A stretch of DNA of 64,000 nt from Thiogranum longum (GTDB taxonomy: Bacteria; Pseudomonadota; Gammaproteobacteria; DSM-19610), in NCBI RefSeq assembly GCF_004339085.1, contig NZ_SMFX01000001.1, positions 1,315,227 to 1,379,226 on the forward strand. The letters run 5' to 3'. Both the position numbers and the translations under genes were made by a program. This document shows, piece after piece, positions 17,035 through 26,279 of the stretch; position 1 is the first letter of the stretch, and each line of letters begins with the position of its first letter. Below the pieces are notes generated by a model. It saw only the letters and a list, made by a program, of their open reading frames with translations, was not told where the DNA came from and ran no database searches.

Positions 17035-17904
17035 ATGAGGCTGGGTATCCTAAAGGAAAAACTGGTACGAAATTTCTGTCTTAAAACATGGAAGTTATGG
17101 GAGTACCTGGGCGTTCATCTTGTGCCTAACCACTTTTATTGGCCAATAGGTGATACCAGGAAACTGGAAGAGTTCGACTTCGATAAAAAATTTCCTATGG
17201 ATGGAGTTAATATCGATCTTGAATTGAGCCGAGAAATAGTTGAAAGAATAGGTTCCTATAGAGATGAATATGAGCCTATTCATGTAAATTGTGGATATGC
17301 GTCAAATGGAGATGGTTCGATACTGTATGGAATGATTCGTGATCTAAAGCCACGGAAAGTTATTGAAGTGGGTTCTGGATATTCTACGACTATCATAGAA
17401 CACGCAATGAAGAAAAATAATTGCGGTAAAATCGTATCTATAGAACCCTACCCAAAACCCGTTCTTCGGGACATAGTCAGCACAAGTGCAAATGTCGAGC
17501 TTATAGAAAGTAAAGTCGAGAATGTAGATCAAAAGATATTCCAGGATCTGGGTGAAGGAGATGTGCTGTTTATCGATTCATCGCATGTTGTGGATATTGG
17601 TAATGACGTTCACTACCTGTATTTACATCTTCTGCCTAAAATTCCCGTCGGTACAATTATCCATATTCATGATATCAGATACCCTTATGAGTACCCCAGA
17701 GAGTGGGTTCTGGGGGCCAAAAAGTTCTGGGCTGAGCAATATTTACTGCATATGTTTCTGGCTTTTAATGATAGTTTTGAAGTGCTTTTCGCTTCGAATT
17801 ATTATTTTCAGAACCACAAGGAGGATCTTGTAAGTGCATGCGTTGGTCTGGATATAAACTCAGATGGTTGGCCCGGTTCATTTTGGTTAAGGCGATGCAA
17901 GTAA
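17035..17904 (+). CDS. Class I SAM-dependent methyltransferase (Methyltransf_24-like)
   Basis: This 289-residue protein has the SAM motif KVIEVGSGYSTTIIEHAM near residue 108. An acidic motif follows (IVSIEPYPKP), then DVLFIDSSHVVDIGNDVHY and GTIIHIHDIRYPYEYPREW, a His/Asp-rich region typical of metal-assisted class I O-methyltransferases such as cephalosporin hydroxylase/TylF relatives. A role in O-methylating a sugar of the repeat unit is inferred from location. It is AT-rich like its neighbours and has no transmembrane segment. Confidence 0.75.
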   Translation: MRLGILKEKLVRNFCLKTWKLWEYLGVHLVPNHFYWPIGDTRKLEEFDFDKKFPMDGVNIDLELSREIVERIGSYRDEYEPIHVNCGYASNGDGSILYGMIRDLKPRKVIEVGSGYSTTIIEHAMKKNNCGKIVSIEPYPKPVLRDIVSTSANVELIESKVENVDQKIFQDLGEGDVLFIDSSHVVDIGNDVHYLYLHLLPKIPVGTIIHIHDIRYPYEYPREWVLGAKKFWAEQYLLHMFLAFNDSFEVLFASNYYFQNHKEDLVSACVGLDINSDGWPGSFWLRRCK

Positions 17905-17940
17905 AATGCCAGTAGTACTATATCTCGGGTGCTTTACAAT

Positions 17941-18732
17941 ATGAATATGCCTCTGGTTACCATAATCACCGTGACTAAGAATTCAGAGTCGTATTTGGAA
18001 GAGACCATTGAAAGTGTTATTACGCAATCATACCCTAATATTGAGTATCTGATTATTGATGGAAAATCTGATGATGGAACAGTCGATATCATAAAAAAAT
18101 ATGAGAAACACATTGCATACTGGTGCAGTGAGCCTGACGGGAGTATGTATCACGCTATAAACAAAGGCATACAACGTTCGAATGGCGATATCATCGCTGT
18201 TCTGAATTCCGATGACCGTTATTACAGCAATGAAGCAGTAGAGACAGCTGTAGATCTGTTAAGAAAAGGAGATGCTGTTGGTGTATACGGCAATATGCTG
18301 GTTGATTATGGGAAGAAGTTGCGTACCAGGCGAGTTTTTGATGTCAGCTTTGAAAGCTACCTCATGTCGATGAAGGGTACTTTTGTTCCGCATATCACTT
18401 TGTTTGTAAAGCGAAGTGTGATTAATGAGCTGAATGGTTATCAGGAAAAATACCGCTATGCGGCAGATTATGATTTCATTCTAAGGGTACTGAAAAATTA
18501 CAGGCTTCAGTTTATACCTGTGACACTTGCTGTTTTCCGAAGACATGCTTCGAGTATTACCGCATCGGGAAAGATAGCCCCTGAAAGAGATCTGGTGCTG
18601 CAGGACAACGGGTTGTACGAGTATTCAATATTTCGACGAAAGTTTACCTATTTCTGGGGCTGGGTCAAATATTATGCTCTTAATTCTTTAGGGCTTGTTA
18701 AAGATGTTTTGAGGGGCGAGCGTGCCGTTTAA
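17941..18732 (+). CDS. Family 2 glycosyltransferase
   Basis: This GT-A fold glycosyltransferase of about 263 residues begins PLVTIITVTKNSESYLEETI. It has the nucleotide-binding region LIIDGKSDDGTVDII and the DxD-type motif VLNSDDRYY, near residue 90. It resembles WcaE/WcaA-type transferases that add a sugar to an undecaprenyl-linked intermediate on the cytoplasmic face. ATG 17941 is preferred over GTG 17929; ATG 17947 is also possible. Donor and acceptor are unknown. Its stop codon lies inside the following gene. Confidence 0.85.
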   Translation: MNMPLVTIITVTKNSESYLEETIESVITQSYPNIEYLIIDGKSDDGTVDIIKKYEKHIAYWCSEPDGSMYHAINKGIQRSNGDIIAVLNSDDRYYSNEAVETAVDLLRKGDAVGVYGNMLVDYGKKLRTRRVFDVSFESYLMSMKGTFVPHITLFVKRSVINELNGYQEKYRYAADYDFILRVLKNYRLQFIPVTLAVFRRHASSITASGKIAPERDLVLQDNGLYEYSIFRRKFTYFWGWVKYYALNSLGLVKDVLRGERAV

Positions 18733-20068
18733 TGCGGATCTGGCAGAGAAGTTATTCAGGCGCTCAGGTGTAATCCTGATACAGCTTTATCTCGTATTCC
18801 TTGGATGGACCGATGCCTTTTCTGTAAGCTCATGGTTCCCCTTGCATGTGGTTCTGCTGACGATGGCGTCAATATTGTTTCTCCCATATATGCCGATTTT
18901 TCTCTCCGGTAAGAAATTATTATTCCCTGCTTCAGATTTGATGCTGGTATTCGCGTTACTTCTCTACTTCGGTGCTGCAATTACCAATTGGAACGACAAG
19001 ACACTGAACTATATTGCCGCGTATGGGTATACATTTATAATCGGTTACTGGGGCCTTAAAATACTCATGTCGAGCCTGGTTACCAGAGAGCAGATTCTTA
19101 ATGCAAATCTGGCCGGAATACTACTGGTATCTCTATATGCAGTTCTGGAAGTATCAATTGAGAGTATTAGTGGTGTAGATATTCAGAGTTATATTCCCAG
19201 ACATCGGGAAACGACGGCTACCTTTTTGCATGGAATGATACCTCGCGCCTACGGTATGGCGACCGAGCCAACAATACTTGTTATGTATATAAATACACTG
19301 GGCCCCTTGGCGTGGTGGCATATAGCCCGTATCTGCCCATATAAAAGAAGTGTAGTCATATTTGTAAGGGGCGCAATATTCCTGGCGTGGATAGCAACAT
19401 TCTCTGTTGGCGGTTATGTATTTATGCTACTGGCAATATCCATTGCATTTATAGCGCATTTTATAATATCCCAGATCAGGGATATACGTAATGCATCGAA
19501 TGTTTCTCGGTTTAAAGACAAGCGATACGCATTTAAAGCGGGTGTCAGTAAAAATACATTAGTATTCCTTCTTGCGATTATAGCGCTGCTGTCGTTGTCA
19601 CAGATAAGTGTGGTGAAGGACTATGCGTTTCTTGCCGCGCAGGCAATAACATCGAAAGCATCTTTAAGCGACAAAAATCCTTCAGCCAGTATAAGGAAGC
19701 ATCAGTGGTCTCGATCTGTTGAAACCATTATTAATACAAATGGAATGCCTGTTGGTCCCGGCAGCACTTCGTCAGCAGGTTCATCCAGTTCACTTAACTG
19801 GTACCTTTTTGTCGCACTGGAAGGTGGTGTATATTCCGCAATCGCATTTATTCTCTTCCTGGTATCCAACGGTTTTCTCATCATGATTTCTGATATTGAG
19901 GCGAAATACTACATATTGGTCGGATTTATAGCATCAGTGTTACATCTAACAATAGTTTCTACTTTCTACCACCCATTCCTGTGGGTTCTTATTGCGATAT
20001 TCCATGTATTTAGAATGAATTCTGCGAATCAGAAAAGATTAATCTACACGGCTGGTAACTCAGGATGA
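18722..20068 (+). CDS. wzy: Wzy-type O-antigen/exopolysaccharide polymerase
   Basis: This 448-residue integral membrane protein has about ten predicted helices and a periplasmic loop between roughly residues 300 and 360 (including SIRKHQWSRSVETIINTNG and VGPGSTSSAGSS). That layout and the lack of conserved catalytic signatures fit Wzy polymerases, which join flipped repeat units. The call rests on topology, on the neighbouring Wzx, Wzz and glycosyltransferases, and on the absence of another candidate. A GTG start at 18722 overlaps the previous gene by 11 bases. Confidence 0.75.
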   Translation: MPFNADLAEKLFRRSGVILIQLYLVFLGWTDAFSVSSWFPLHVVLLTMASILFLPYMPIFLSGKKLLFPASDLMLVFALLLYFGAAITNWNDKTLNYIAAYGYTFIIGYWGLKILMSSLVTREQILNANLAGILLVSLYAVLEVSIESISGVDIQSYIPRHRETTATFLHGMIPRAYGMATEPTILVMYINTLGPLAWWHIARICPYKRSVVIFVRGAIFLAWIATFSVGGYVFMLLAISIAFIAHFIISQIRDIRNASNVSRFKDKRYAFKAGVSKNTLVFLLAIIALLSLSQISVVKDYAFLAAQAITSKASLSDKNPSASIRKHQWSRSVETIINTNGMPVGPGSTSSAGSSSSLNWYLFVALEGGVYSAIAFILFLVSNGFLIMISDIEAKYYILVGFIASVLHLTIVSTFYHPFLWVLIAIFHVFRMNSANQKRLIYTAGNSG

Positions 20069-21156
20069 AGATTCTGGCTGTATTTAACGGAGTATCCGAG
20101 ACAAATATACCGTTTGAAAACTTTATGATGGTTTCCGATTTGGAGATTGATAAAGCCGTTTGCACTTTTAACGGCGTTATAATGAGCAGTGCATTGGGTG
20201 AACAAACGATTACAACGACAGAAGCACAAGCAGCAAACAAACCGGGAAATAAATTATCTGGACTTTTCGTTATCGCTAAATCAACGCTTGAATACCGTCC
20301 AGACATTATTCATGTACATCATGCATTATCAGGTTTTGTGGCATCGATTGTCGGCAAGGTGTTTCTCAGGAGCAAATTGATTGTAACTATTCATACTGAT
20401 TATCGACATCTTTATTGGCTTCATAAAGCATTTATCTGGCTGAATATGCGTATGGCGGATTATGTTGTTTGTAATTCTGCCAGTACAAAACAGTCAATAA
20501 AGAATGCAGTGCCGTCACAATACTGGCATAAAAATGTCACTGTAATTTACAATGGTGTTGACGCTTCAAGGATAATGTCCAGAACGGAGTGTTCTGATGG
20601 TATAACAGGGTCGCAACCCGTGAGAATGTTAATTATTGGTCGCTTGGTCAGCGCTAAGGGCCACGATGTTCTCCTGAAATCAATCAGTTTGTTGAAGGAG
20701 GGAGGGCTTGATGTATTCGTGGATATTATTGGTGACGGAATACTTAAGAACAGCCTCATGGATCTTGTTCGGGTTTACAAAATTGATTACAACGTAAGGT
20801 TCCTCGGACTGTTGGGACGGGATGATGTTTACGCTAGGCTGGCAGGTGCAGATTGTCTGATTGTTTCCTCGCGTTGGGAGGGGTTTTGTAATGCTATGGT
20901 TGAGGCAATGTTTTCTGGTGTGCCAGTCATTGCTTCAAATCTTGATGTGCTTGTTGAAGTTCTCGGAAAAGAGAATGGATTGTTTTTTGAGTCTGGTAAT
21001 GCAGATAGTCTGGCTGATAAAATCAGGTACATGACTAATAACTATAAGATCATCCTTGAAAGGGCCAGGCAAGCAAAGCAAAGGGCATTCGATTTGTATG
21101 AGTTAGAAAAGAGTTCGAGTGCCTACGCAAAAGTATATCGGAATGTTTCTAGTTGA
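20065..21156 (+). CDS. Family 4 glycosyltransferase (first copy)
   Basis: This 363-residue GT-B protein has an N-terminal Rossmann domain containing PDIIHVHHALSGFVASIVG. The C-terminal domain contains LLIIGRLVSAKGHDVLLK and the retaining E-x7-E motif, EGFCNAMVE, followed by AMFSGVPVIASN. It probably transfers a hexose from a nucleotide sugar during assembly of the repeat unit. It starts within the wzy stop (ATGA) and ends in the TGATG overlap with the next gene, so the block looks like one coupled operon. Confidence 0.88.
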   Translation: MKILAVFNGVSETNIPFENFMMVSDLEIDKAVCTFNGVIMSSALGEQTITTTEAQAANKPGNKLSGLFVIAKSTLEYRPDIIHVHHALSGFVASIVGKVFLRSKLIVTIHTDYRHLYWLHKAFIWLNMRMADYVVCNSASTKQSIKNAVPSQYWHKNVTVIYNGVDASRIMSRTECSDGITGSQPVRMLIIGRLVSAKGHDVLLKSISLLKEGGLDVFVDIIGDGILKNSLMDLVRVYKIDYNVRFLGLLGRDDVYARLAGADCLIVSSRWEGFCNAMVEAMFSGVPVIASNLDVLVEVLGKENGLFFESGNADSLADKIRYMTNNYKIILERARQAKQRAFDLYELEKSSSAYAKVYRNVSS

Positions 21157-21857
21157 TGGGTGAAATCATAGAAATTACGGGCATACCCGGTGTTGGTAAA
21201 ACAACCTTGGTGAATGAACTTTCAGGACTGTGTGGTGAGAACTGCTGTATTTATAATGACGCTATGATTCTGCCCTGGTCTGATAGCCTGTATTCATCAG
21301 AATTATTAACCAGGTTTGTTTGTGACGCCTTGCTTGTGTTTTATGGTTTTCGTAGTGGCTGGATGGGTCTTGCTCTCATGAAATATACGGGACGTGTCCT
21401 TTTTAACAGGAAAATGTCAATATGGTTCAAGCTCAGAGTTTTTGGAAATATTGTAAGGAAGTTAGGCAGAATACAGTATTGCAAGGAAAATCTTGGCAAT
21501 TTGCGTGTTTTTATTGACGAAGGCCTGGGACATGTACCCTTCAACCTTCAGGACTATCATGAGAACGCTGATATTACGTGCATAAGTGAATATTATAAAT
21601 ATGCCAAAAAGTTTACTGCGGATAGCAGGCTTATAGTGCTGGACGATGAAGGTGTTGATGTATTCGAAAGATTGCTTGATAGAGGGCACGCCAGGACATA
21701 CAACAGGTCAGTCGAATGGGCTAAAAAGTTTAATCTGATTAACAAGGAAGTTATAACGGCTATTAAACGTGAAGCAATATGTGCATTCAAGGACGTTCGA
21801 GTGATAAAAATCAACGATAATACTGCAAGTTATATTGCACAGGAAGCTGTCGGGTAA
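21156..21857 (+). CDS. P-loop NTPase/kinase-like protein of the polysaccharide locus
   Basis: This protein of about 233 residues starts with a Walker A motif, ITGIPGVGKTTLVNEL (P-loop residues 9-16). A possible Walker B-type segment is NLRVFIDEGLGHVPF and another acidic strand is SRLIVLDDEGVDVF, with R-rich RLLDRGHARTYNRS as a lid-like region. This is the general layout of small nucleoside/nucleotide kinases, but I cannot match it to a named family. It overlaps the GT4 gene (TGATG) and lies 5 bp before the thymidylate-kinase-like fusion, so the two may work together. Confidence 0.65.
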   Translation: MGEIIEITGIPGVGKTTLVNELSGLCGENCCIYNDAMILPWSDSLYSSELLTRFVCDALLVFYGFRSGWMGLALMKYTGRVLFNRKMSIWFKLRVFGNIVRKLGRIQYCKENLGNLRVFIDEGLGHVPFNLQDYHENADITCISEYYKYAKKFTADSRLIVLDDEGVDVFERLLDRGHARTYNRSVEWAKKFNLINKEVITAIKREAICAFKDVRVIKINDNTASYIAQEAVG

Positions 21858-21862
21858 GTCGT

Positions 21863-23305
21863 ATGTCGGGTATTTCAGAACATGGTTTGCATCTGTTTAA
21901 AGAGCTCGATAGAAATAACATTAGATACTGTCATTGGAAGAACAACCAAACAGTAGAAGAAGGACTTCGGGGTGAAGATGATCTGGACATCCTGGTCGCA
22001 CGGGATGATGCGCAGTCGTTCTTTCAGGTATTGCTGGCGTTTGGTTTTCATGAAGCCGAAAATCGATATATGAAGGTTCCTTTCGTTTACCATTACTATG
22101 GGCTTGATGAACATACCGGGGTAATTCTCCATATACATGTCTACTTAAAACTGTATACGGGTGAGAGCCACACGAAAAACTTCCATTTCCCATTTGAAAA
22201 ACAGTTGCTCGAAAGCAGCAATCAAAGAATATCCGGCTGTCCGGTTCCTTCATGGGAGTGGCAGTTGTTTATATACCTGGTCAGGTATTATCTGAAAATA
22301 TCATGTGTCATAGGTTTTATCCTGCTGTATTCACGCCAGTCTGAGTTCAAGCGTGAATATAAACGGATAATTGATGAGCTGGATGAAGTGGCCTGGGATG
22401 CTCTTGTTAGTAACATGCGTGCTCCATTCAGCGTTCAAACGATTGAATCATTACGTATGGCCTTTAACGAAAAAGGACCAAATATCAGGAGTGTTCTGCT
22501 GGGGATCAGTCTGAGGTGGAGATTGTTTGCCTGGCGAAGGAGAGGAGTGTTCAGGGATATGTCCTCCCGTTACTCGCAGATTCTCTATAGAGTCATCAAT
22601 AAATATTTACTACATCAAAAAAAGAGGTTGGTCAGGGGCGGGGCAGTGATTGCCATTACCGGGTTTGATGGAACAGGAAAAACAACCACATGCAGCGAGC
22701 TAGAGCATTGGTTTGGTAAGCAGTTCGATGTAAGGCTGGACCACTTCGGTCGCCCAAAAGCAAAACTGATTACATTGCCTTTACGTATTATGATTGGAAT
22801 GTACAGGTCATGGAAAAGGAAAAAGCACTTTACCAGCCCTGTCAGTAAGAAGGATGGAGTTATAGCTGCAATTCGATATTGTTCACTGGCCTTTGAAAGA
22901 TATTCGGTTCTTCGTCGTTCAGCCATGCTTAGAGACAAAGGATACGTCGTTATTCTGGATCGTTATCCCTCATTGACAACAGGCGGGATGGATAGTCCAC
23001 AGCTAAAAAGTACGGTGGAGACCGGATATATATACCGGTTCTTTGAGAGACTGGAGGGGTGGCTATACTCATCAATGCCCCAGGCAGATCTATTGCTTGT
23101 ACTCGAAGTTCCTGTAGAAACAGCATTGCTCAGGAATCAGAAAAGGATTAAAAAATTCAAGGAGTCAGACGATGAATTATTGGCAAGACATGTTGATAAT
23201 CAGGGTCTGGAATATGAAGCTAACGTAATCAAAACTATAGATGTGACGTCTTCGTTAGACGAAACTATGAAAGTGATCAAGTCTTCGGTCTGGTCTGCCC
23301 TGTAG
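21863..23305 (+). CDS. Nucleotidyltransferase-like / thymidylate-kinase-like fusion protein
   Basis: This 480-residue two-part protein has an N-terminal half (about 1-240) with GEDDLDILVARDD at residues 37-49, a pattern like the GS-x-D-x-D acidic pair of nucleotidyltransferases, followed by ILHIHVYLKL. The C-terminal half (about 258-480) is a thymidylate-kinase-like P-loop domain: ITGFDGTGKTTTCSEL with P-loop at 267-275, YVVILDRYPS (the DRY/DR motif of TMK) near 370, and a late ADLLLVLEVPVETALLRN strand with a lid region. Housekeeping Tmk proteins are about 210 residues and lack the N-terminal half. Its substrate is unknown; a phosphorylated sugar, lipid or nucleotide is possible. Confidence 0.65.
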   Translation: MSGISEHGLHLFKELDRNNIRYCHWKNNQTVEEGLRGEDDLDILVARDDAQSFFQVLLAFGFHEAENRYMKVPFVYHYYGLDEHTGVILHIHVYLKLYTGESHTKNFHFPFEKQLLESSNQRISGCPVPSWEWQLFIYLVRYYLKISCVIGFILLYSRQSEFKREYKRIIDELDEVAWDALVSNMRAPFSVQTIESLRMAFNEKGPNIRSVLLGISLRWRLFAWRRRGVFRDMSSRYSQILYRVINKYLLHQKKRLVRGGAVIAITGFDGTGKTTTCSELEHWFGKQFDVRLDHFGRPKAKLITLPLRIMIGMYRSWKRKKHFTSPVSKKDGVIAAIRYCSLAFERYSVLRRSAMLRDKGYVVILDRYPSLTTGGMDSPQLKSTVETGYIYRFFERLEGWLYSSMPQADLLLVLEVPVETALLRNQKRIKKFKESDDELLARHVDNQGLEYEANVIKTIDVTSSLDETMKVIKSSVWSAL

Positions 23306-23390
23306 AGGCTCACCGTAATATGCATCACCTGGTCATTTTATATATTTTGGGTAAAACTCCCGCATTTCATTTCGCGCGCATCATTCTGAC
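23306..23390. other. Short gap in the polysaccharide locus
   Basis: Eighty-five AT-rich bases separate the kinase-like fusion from the next glycosyltransferase, one of the few real gaps in the block. I see no convincing promoter, terminator or hairpin in it. Confidence 0.4.
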
Positions 23391-24521
23391 ATGAAAAAAC
23401 TATTGCTTGTTGTAACGGAAGACAAGTGGGTGCTAACTCATCGCATGCCATTAATAAGAGCGGCTATAGATCATGGTTTCAGTGTCTCTGTTGTTACCCG
23501 AATTACACAGTACAAGGAAGATATCGAAAAGCATGGGGTGGAAGTAATCCCTGTCTCGGTAACAAGAGGAGGTGTCAACCCATTCGATGAAATCAGAGCG
23601 ATAGTTGAGCTTTCCTCGATCTATAAACGTATAAAACCTGATCTTGTTCATCATATTGGAATTAAGAATATCCTCTATGGGAGTATAGCTGCTCGTATAT
23701 TAAAAGTGCCTGGTATCGTAAATGCATTTGCCGGGCTTGGTTACATTTACTCATCGGAGCATTGGAAAGCCAGATCGATCCGTCCTTTTCTGAATATGGT
23801 CCTGAGACTTCTCCATCGCGGATGCAAGATACGCGTCATTTTCCAGAATCCCGATGATCTAAATCTTATGTTGAATCTGGGTGTGGTAAGTTCTTCACAG
23901 GCAGTCCTCATACGAAGCTCAGGCGTGGACCTTGAAAGGTTCAGTCAGACATTAGAACCTCGTAACAATATGACTGCTGTTATGGCTGGCCGGTTGTTAT
24001 GGGATAAAGGTGTGGGAGTATTTGCCGAGGCGGGAAAACTATTAAACAACAGGAATGTCAACGTACGGCTCCAACTTGTAGGAGAACCCGACAGCCAAAA
24101 TCCATCTTCTGTGAACCAGAAACAGCTGGAGCAATGGCAGGCAGATGGTTATCTCGTATGGTCGGGCCATTCTGAGGATATGCCTGGTATATGGGCTAAT
24201 TCCAATATTGGTGTATTGCCATCATTCTATGGAGAGGGTGTGCCTAAAACCCTGTTAGAGGCCGGCGCATCCGGGCGACCTTTGATCGCAACAGATTCTC
24301 CTGGTTGCAGGGAAATTGTCAGGCATGACTTTAATGGAGTACTGATTCCGGAAAGAGACCCGGTTGCACTTGCAGATGCAATTGAGCGACTCGTAAATGA
24401 TCCTGAATTACGCAAAAGAATGGGAGATAACAGTCGAAAAATCGTGGAAGATGAATTTTCTGACAAACTGGTGGCATCCCAAACAATGGAGCTATATCGG
24501 GAGATTCTCTGTGATGCCTGA
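23391..24521 (+). CDS. Family 4 glycosyltransferase (second copy)
   Basis: This 376-residue GT-B glycosyltransferase resembles the PglA/WbpH-like group. The N-terminal domain begins KKLLLVVTEDKWVLTHRM and includes PDLVHHIGIKNILYGSIAAR and NAFAGLGYIYSS. The C-terminal domain carries the E-x7-E motif in GEGVPKTLLEAGASGRPLIA, followed by TDSPGCREIV. Members of this group often add the second sugar to undecaprenyl-PP-linked QuiNAc or di-N-acetyl sugars. That fits the WbpV-like, PglC-like and WbpM-like genes downstream, although the linkage is inferred. Confidence 0.87.
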   Translation: MKKLLLVVTEDKWVLTHRMPLIRAAIDHGFSVSVVTRITQYKEDIEKHGVEVIPVSVTRGGVNPFDEIRAIVELSSIYKRIKPDLVHHIGIKNILYGSIAARILKVPGIVNAFAGLGYIYSSEHWKARSIRPFLNMVLRLLHRGCKIRVIFQNPDDLNLMLNLGVVSSSQAVLIRSSGVDLERFSQTLEPRNNMTAVMAGRLLWDKGVGVFAEAGKLLNNRNVNVRLQLVGEPDSQNPSSVNQKQLEQWQADGYLVWSGHSEDMPGIWANSNIGVLPSFYGEGVPKTLLEAGASGRPLIATDSPGCREIVRHDFNGVLIPERDPVALADAIERLVNDPELRKRMGDNSRKIVEDEFSDKLVASQTMELYREILCDA

Positions 24522-24602
24522 GTATCCGGGATTGTCACTGTGCGCTGGGATCGCTTGTCCCTCTACTCCTGTGACTGGCAAATTCACCTCTCCTCTCATT
24601 AC

Positions 24603-25583
24603 ATGAACAATCAGCGAATTCTCGTTACCGGCTCGAATGGTTTTATTGGTAGTGCGTTGTCTGATGAATTGTGTAAACGCAACTATAAAGTGCGTAACGC
24701 AGTACGTGATGATTGCGCCAATAGTCACTTGTCAGGTGAACTGGTATATATTCATGACATAAATTCAGTCACAGACTGGGGTAGTGTGCTCAACGATGTG
24801 GATATTGTTGTCCATCTAATAGGGCGTGCACATATAATGGATGAAACATCTAATGATCCGCTGGAGGAATTTCGTACTGTTAATGTTGGCGCAACAGAGT
24901 CTATTGCACGCGCAGCCGCAGATAATGGTGTCAAAAGGTTTTTATATCTCAGTTCCATAGGTGTTTTAGGTAGTAGATCAGGCGAAAGCCCACTGACAGA
25001 GCAATCTCATTTTGCACCGCATAGCCCCTATGCAGTTTCCAAGTACGAGGCTGAGCAGGCACTACACCGTGTCACAAGCGAGACGGGTCTTGAAACGGTA
25101 ATTCTACGACCGCCACTGGTTTACGGTCCGGGCAATCCCGGTAACTTTCTTCGGTTGCTGCGCTTTGTCGCGAAAGGTATTCCACTCCCATTTTCCTCAA
25201 TTAACAATATCAGGAGCATGATTTATATAGACAATCTTGTGGACGCTATTATAGCCTGTATGTTTCACCCCAAAGCCGCAGGCCAAACATATCTGGTAAG
25301 TGATTCTGATAATGTTTCCACACCTCAGATGATACGCGAGCTTGCTGAATTGATGGGGCGAGCGCCACGCTTGTGGAGGCTGCCGCCAGCAATTCTGCGC
25401 TTATCGGGGAAAATTTCTGGCAAGTCATCCGAATTCGAGAGCCTGATAGGTGATTTGGCTGTTGACAACAGGAAGATCTGTGAGCAACTAGACTGGACTC
25501 CTCCATTCACCAGATATGAAGGATTTTCTGAGACTGTGAAGTGGTTTCTCGAATCAAACCATATCGATTCTTCCCTGATATAA
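24603..25583 (+). CDS. NAD-dependent sugar epimerase/reductase (WbpV-like)
   Basis: This 326-residue extended SDR protein begins with ILVTGSNGFIGSALSDEL, carries a catalytic S-Y-K set (SSIGVLGS... and SPYAVSKYEAE) and has VILRPPLVYGPGNPGNF in the middle. The neighbours are an initiating sugar transferase and a WbpM-type 4,6-dehydratase. The same trio occurs in O-antigen loci that start with N-acetyl-quinovosamine, where WbpV reduces UDP-4-keto-6-deoxy-GlcNAc. A C4-epimerase function remains possible. ATG 24603 was chosen because the frame from 24540 adds a non-SDR N terminus. Confidence 0.8.
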   Translation: MNNQRILVTGSNGFIGSALSDELCKRNYKVRNAVRDDCANSHLSGELVYIHDINSVTDWGSVLNDVDIVVHLIGRAHIMDETSNDPLEEFRTVNVGATESIARAAADNGVKRFLYLSSIGVLGSRSGESPLTEQSHFAPHSPYAVSKYEAEQALHRVTSETGLETVILRPPLVYGPGNPGNFLRLLRFVAKGIPLPFSSINNIRSMIYIDNLVDAIIACMFHPKAAGQTYLVSDSDNVSTPQMIRELAELMGRAPRLWRLPPAILRLSGKISGKSSEFESLIGDLAVDNRKICEQLDWTPPFTRYEGFSETVKWFLESNHIDSSLI

Positions 25584-25590
25584 ATCACGT

Positions 25591-26163
25591 ATGCGATATC
25601 CAGGAAAAAGAGTTTTTGATCTTGCTCTGGCAATATTTTCACTATTTTTTGCCATTCTACCAATGTTGATGATTGCTGTGCTTGTAAAAGCCACTTCTGC
25701 AGGCCCGGTCATTTATTGGTCTAAACGCGTGGGGCGGAATAACAGGCATTTCAAGATGCCCAAGTTTCGTACCATGCAGGTTGGCACTCCTGTACTTGCA
25801 ACACACTTGATAAGCAATCCGGAAAACCATGTAACCACAATAGGTAAGTTTCTTCGTCGTACCAGTCTGGATGAGTTACCACAACTTTGGTCCATTCTTG
25901 TTGGAGACATGAGTTTTGTTGGACCGAGACCGGCGTTATTCAATCAGGATGATTTAATAGCATTACGGACAAGCAAGGGCATTGATCAATTAGTGCCAGG
26001 TTTGACCGGATGGGCACAGATCAATGGCCGAGATGATCTGCCAATCCCCGAGAAAGTCATGCTTGATGCCGAATACCTTGCCAGGTTTTCGTTCAGACTT
26101 GATCTTAAGATACTGTTTCTGACTTTCTTTAACGTTATGCGCCGAAAGAATATTTCCCACTGA
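25591..26163 (+). CDS. Initiating phosphoglycosyl transferase (PglC-type sugar transferase)
   Basis: This 190-residue monotopic polyprenyl-phosphate sugar-1-phosphate transferase consists of an N-terminal membrane helix (FDLALAIFSLFFAILPMLMIAVLV) and the conserved catalytic core. The core contains RVGRNNRHFKMPKFRTM, the Asp-Glu dyad in RRTSLDELPQLWSIL, GDMSFVGPRPAL and PGLTGWAQINGRD. It lacks the N-terminal membrane region of WcaJ/WbaP, so it is the minimal PglC-like form. It should start the repeat unit on undecaprenyl phosphate, probably with the sugar made by its two neighbours. The gap after it (26164-26312) holds a TATAAT. Confidence 0.92.
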   Translation: MRYPGKRVFDLALAIFSLFFAILPMLMIAVLVKATSAGPVIYWSKRVGRNNRHFKMPKFRTMQVGTPVLATHLISNPENHVTTIGKFLRRTSLDELPQLWSILVGDMSFVGPRPALFNQDDLIALRTSKGIDQLVPGLTGWAQINGRDDLPIPEKVMLDAEYLARFSFRLDLKILFLTFFNVMRRKNISH

Positions 26164-26273
26164 ACAGTTAGATAACCGTCTGTCCAGAAGAAAATTCCCG
26201 TCTGCTTTTATACTGCCTGGTCGGTATTCCATGAAACAGGCAGAGTGAAGGTCTATTTAATCGAGATTTAAAG

Positions 26274-26279
26274 TATAAT
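26274..26279 (+). promoter_or_regulatory. Candidate -10 element before the wbpM-like gene
   Basis: A perfect TATAAT lies 33 bases before the start codon in an AT-rich 149-base gap. No good -35 hexamer is found at 16 to 18 bases upstream, so the promoter assignment is weak. It would allow separate expression of the wbpM-galU-export half of the locus. Confidence 0.3.
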
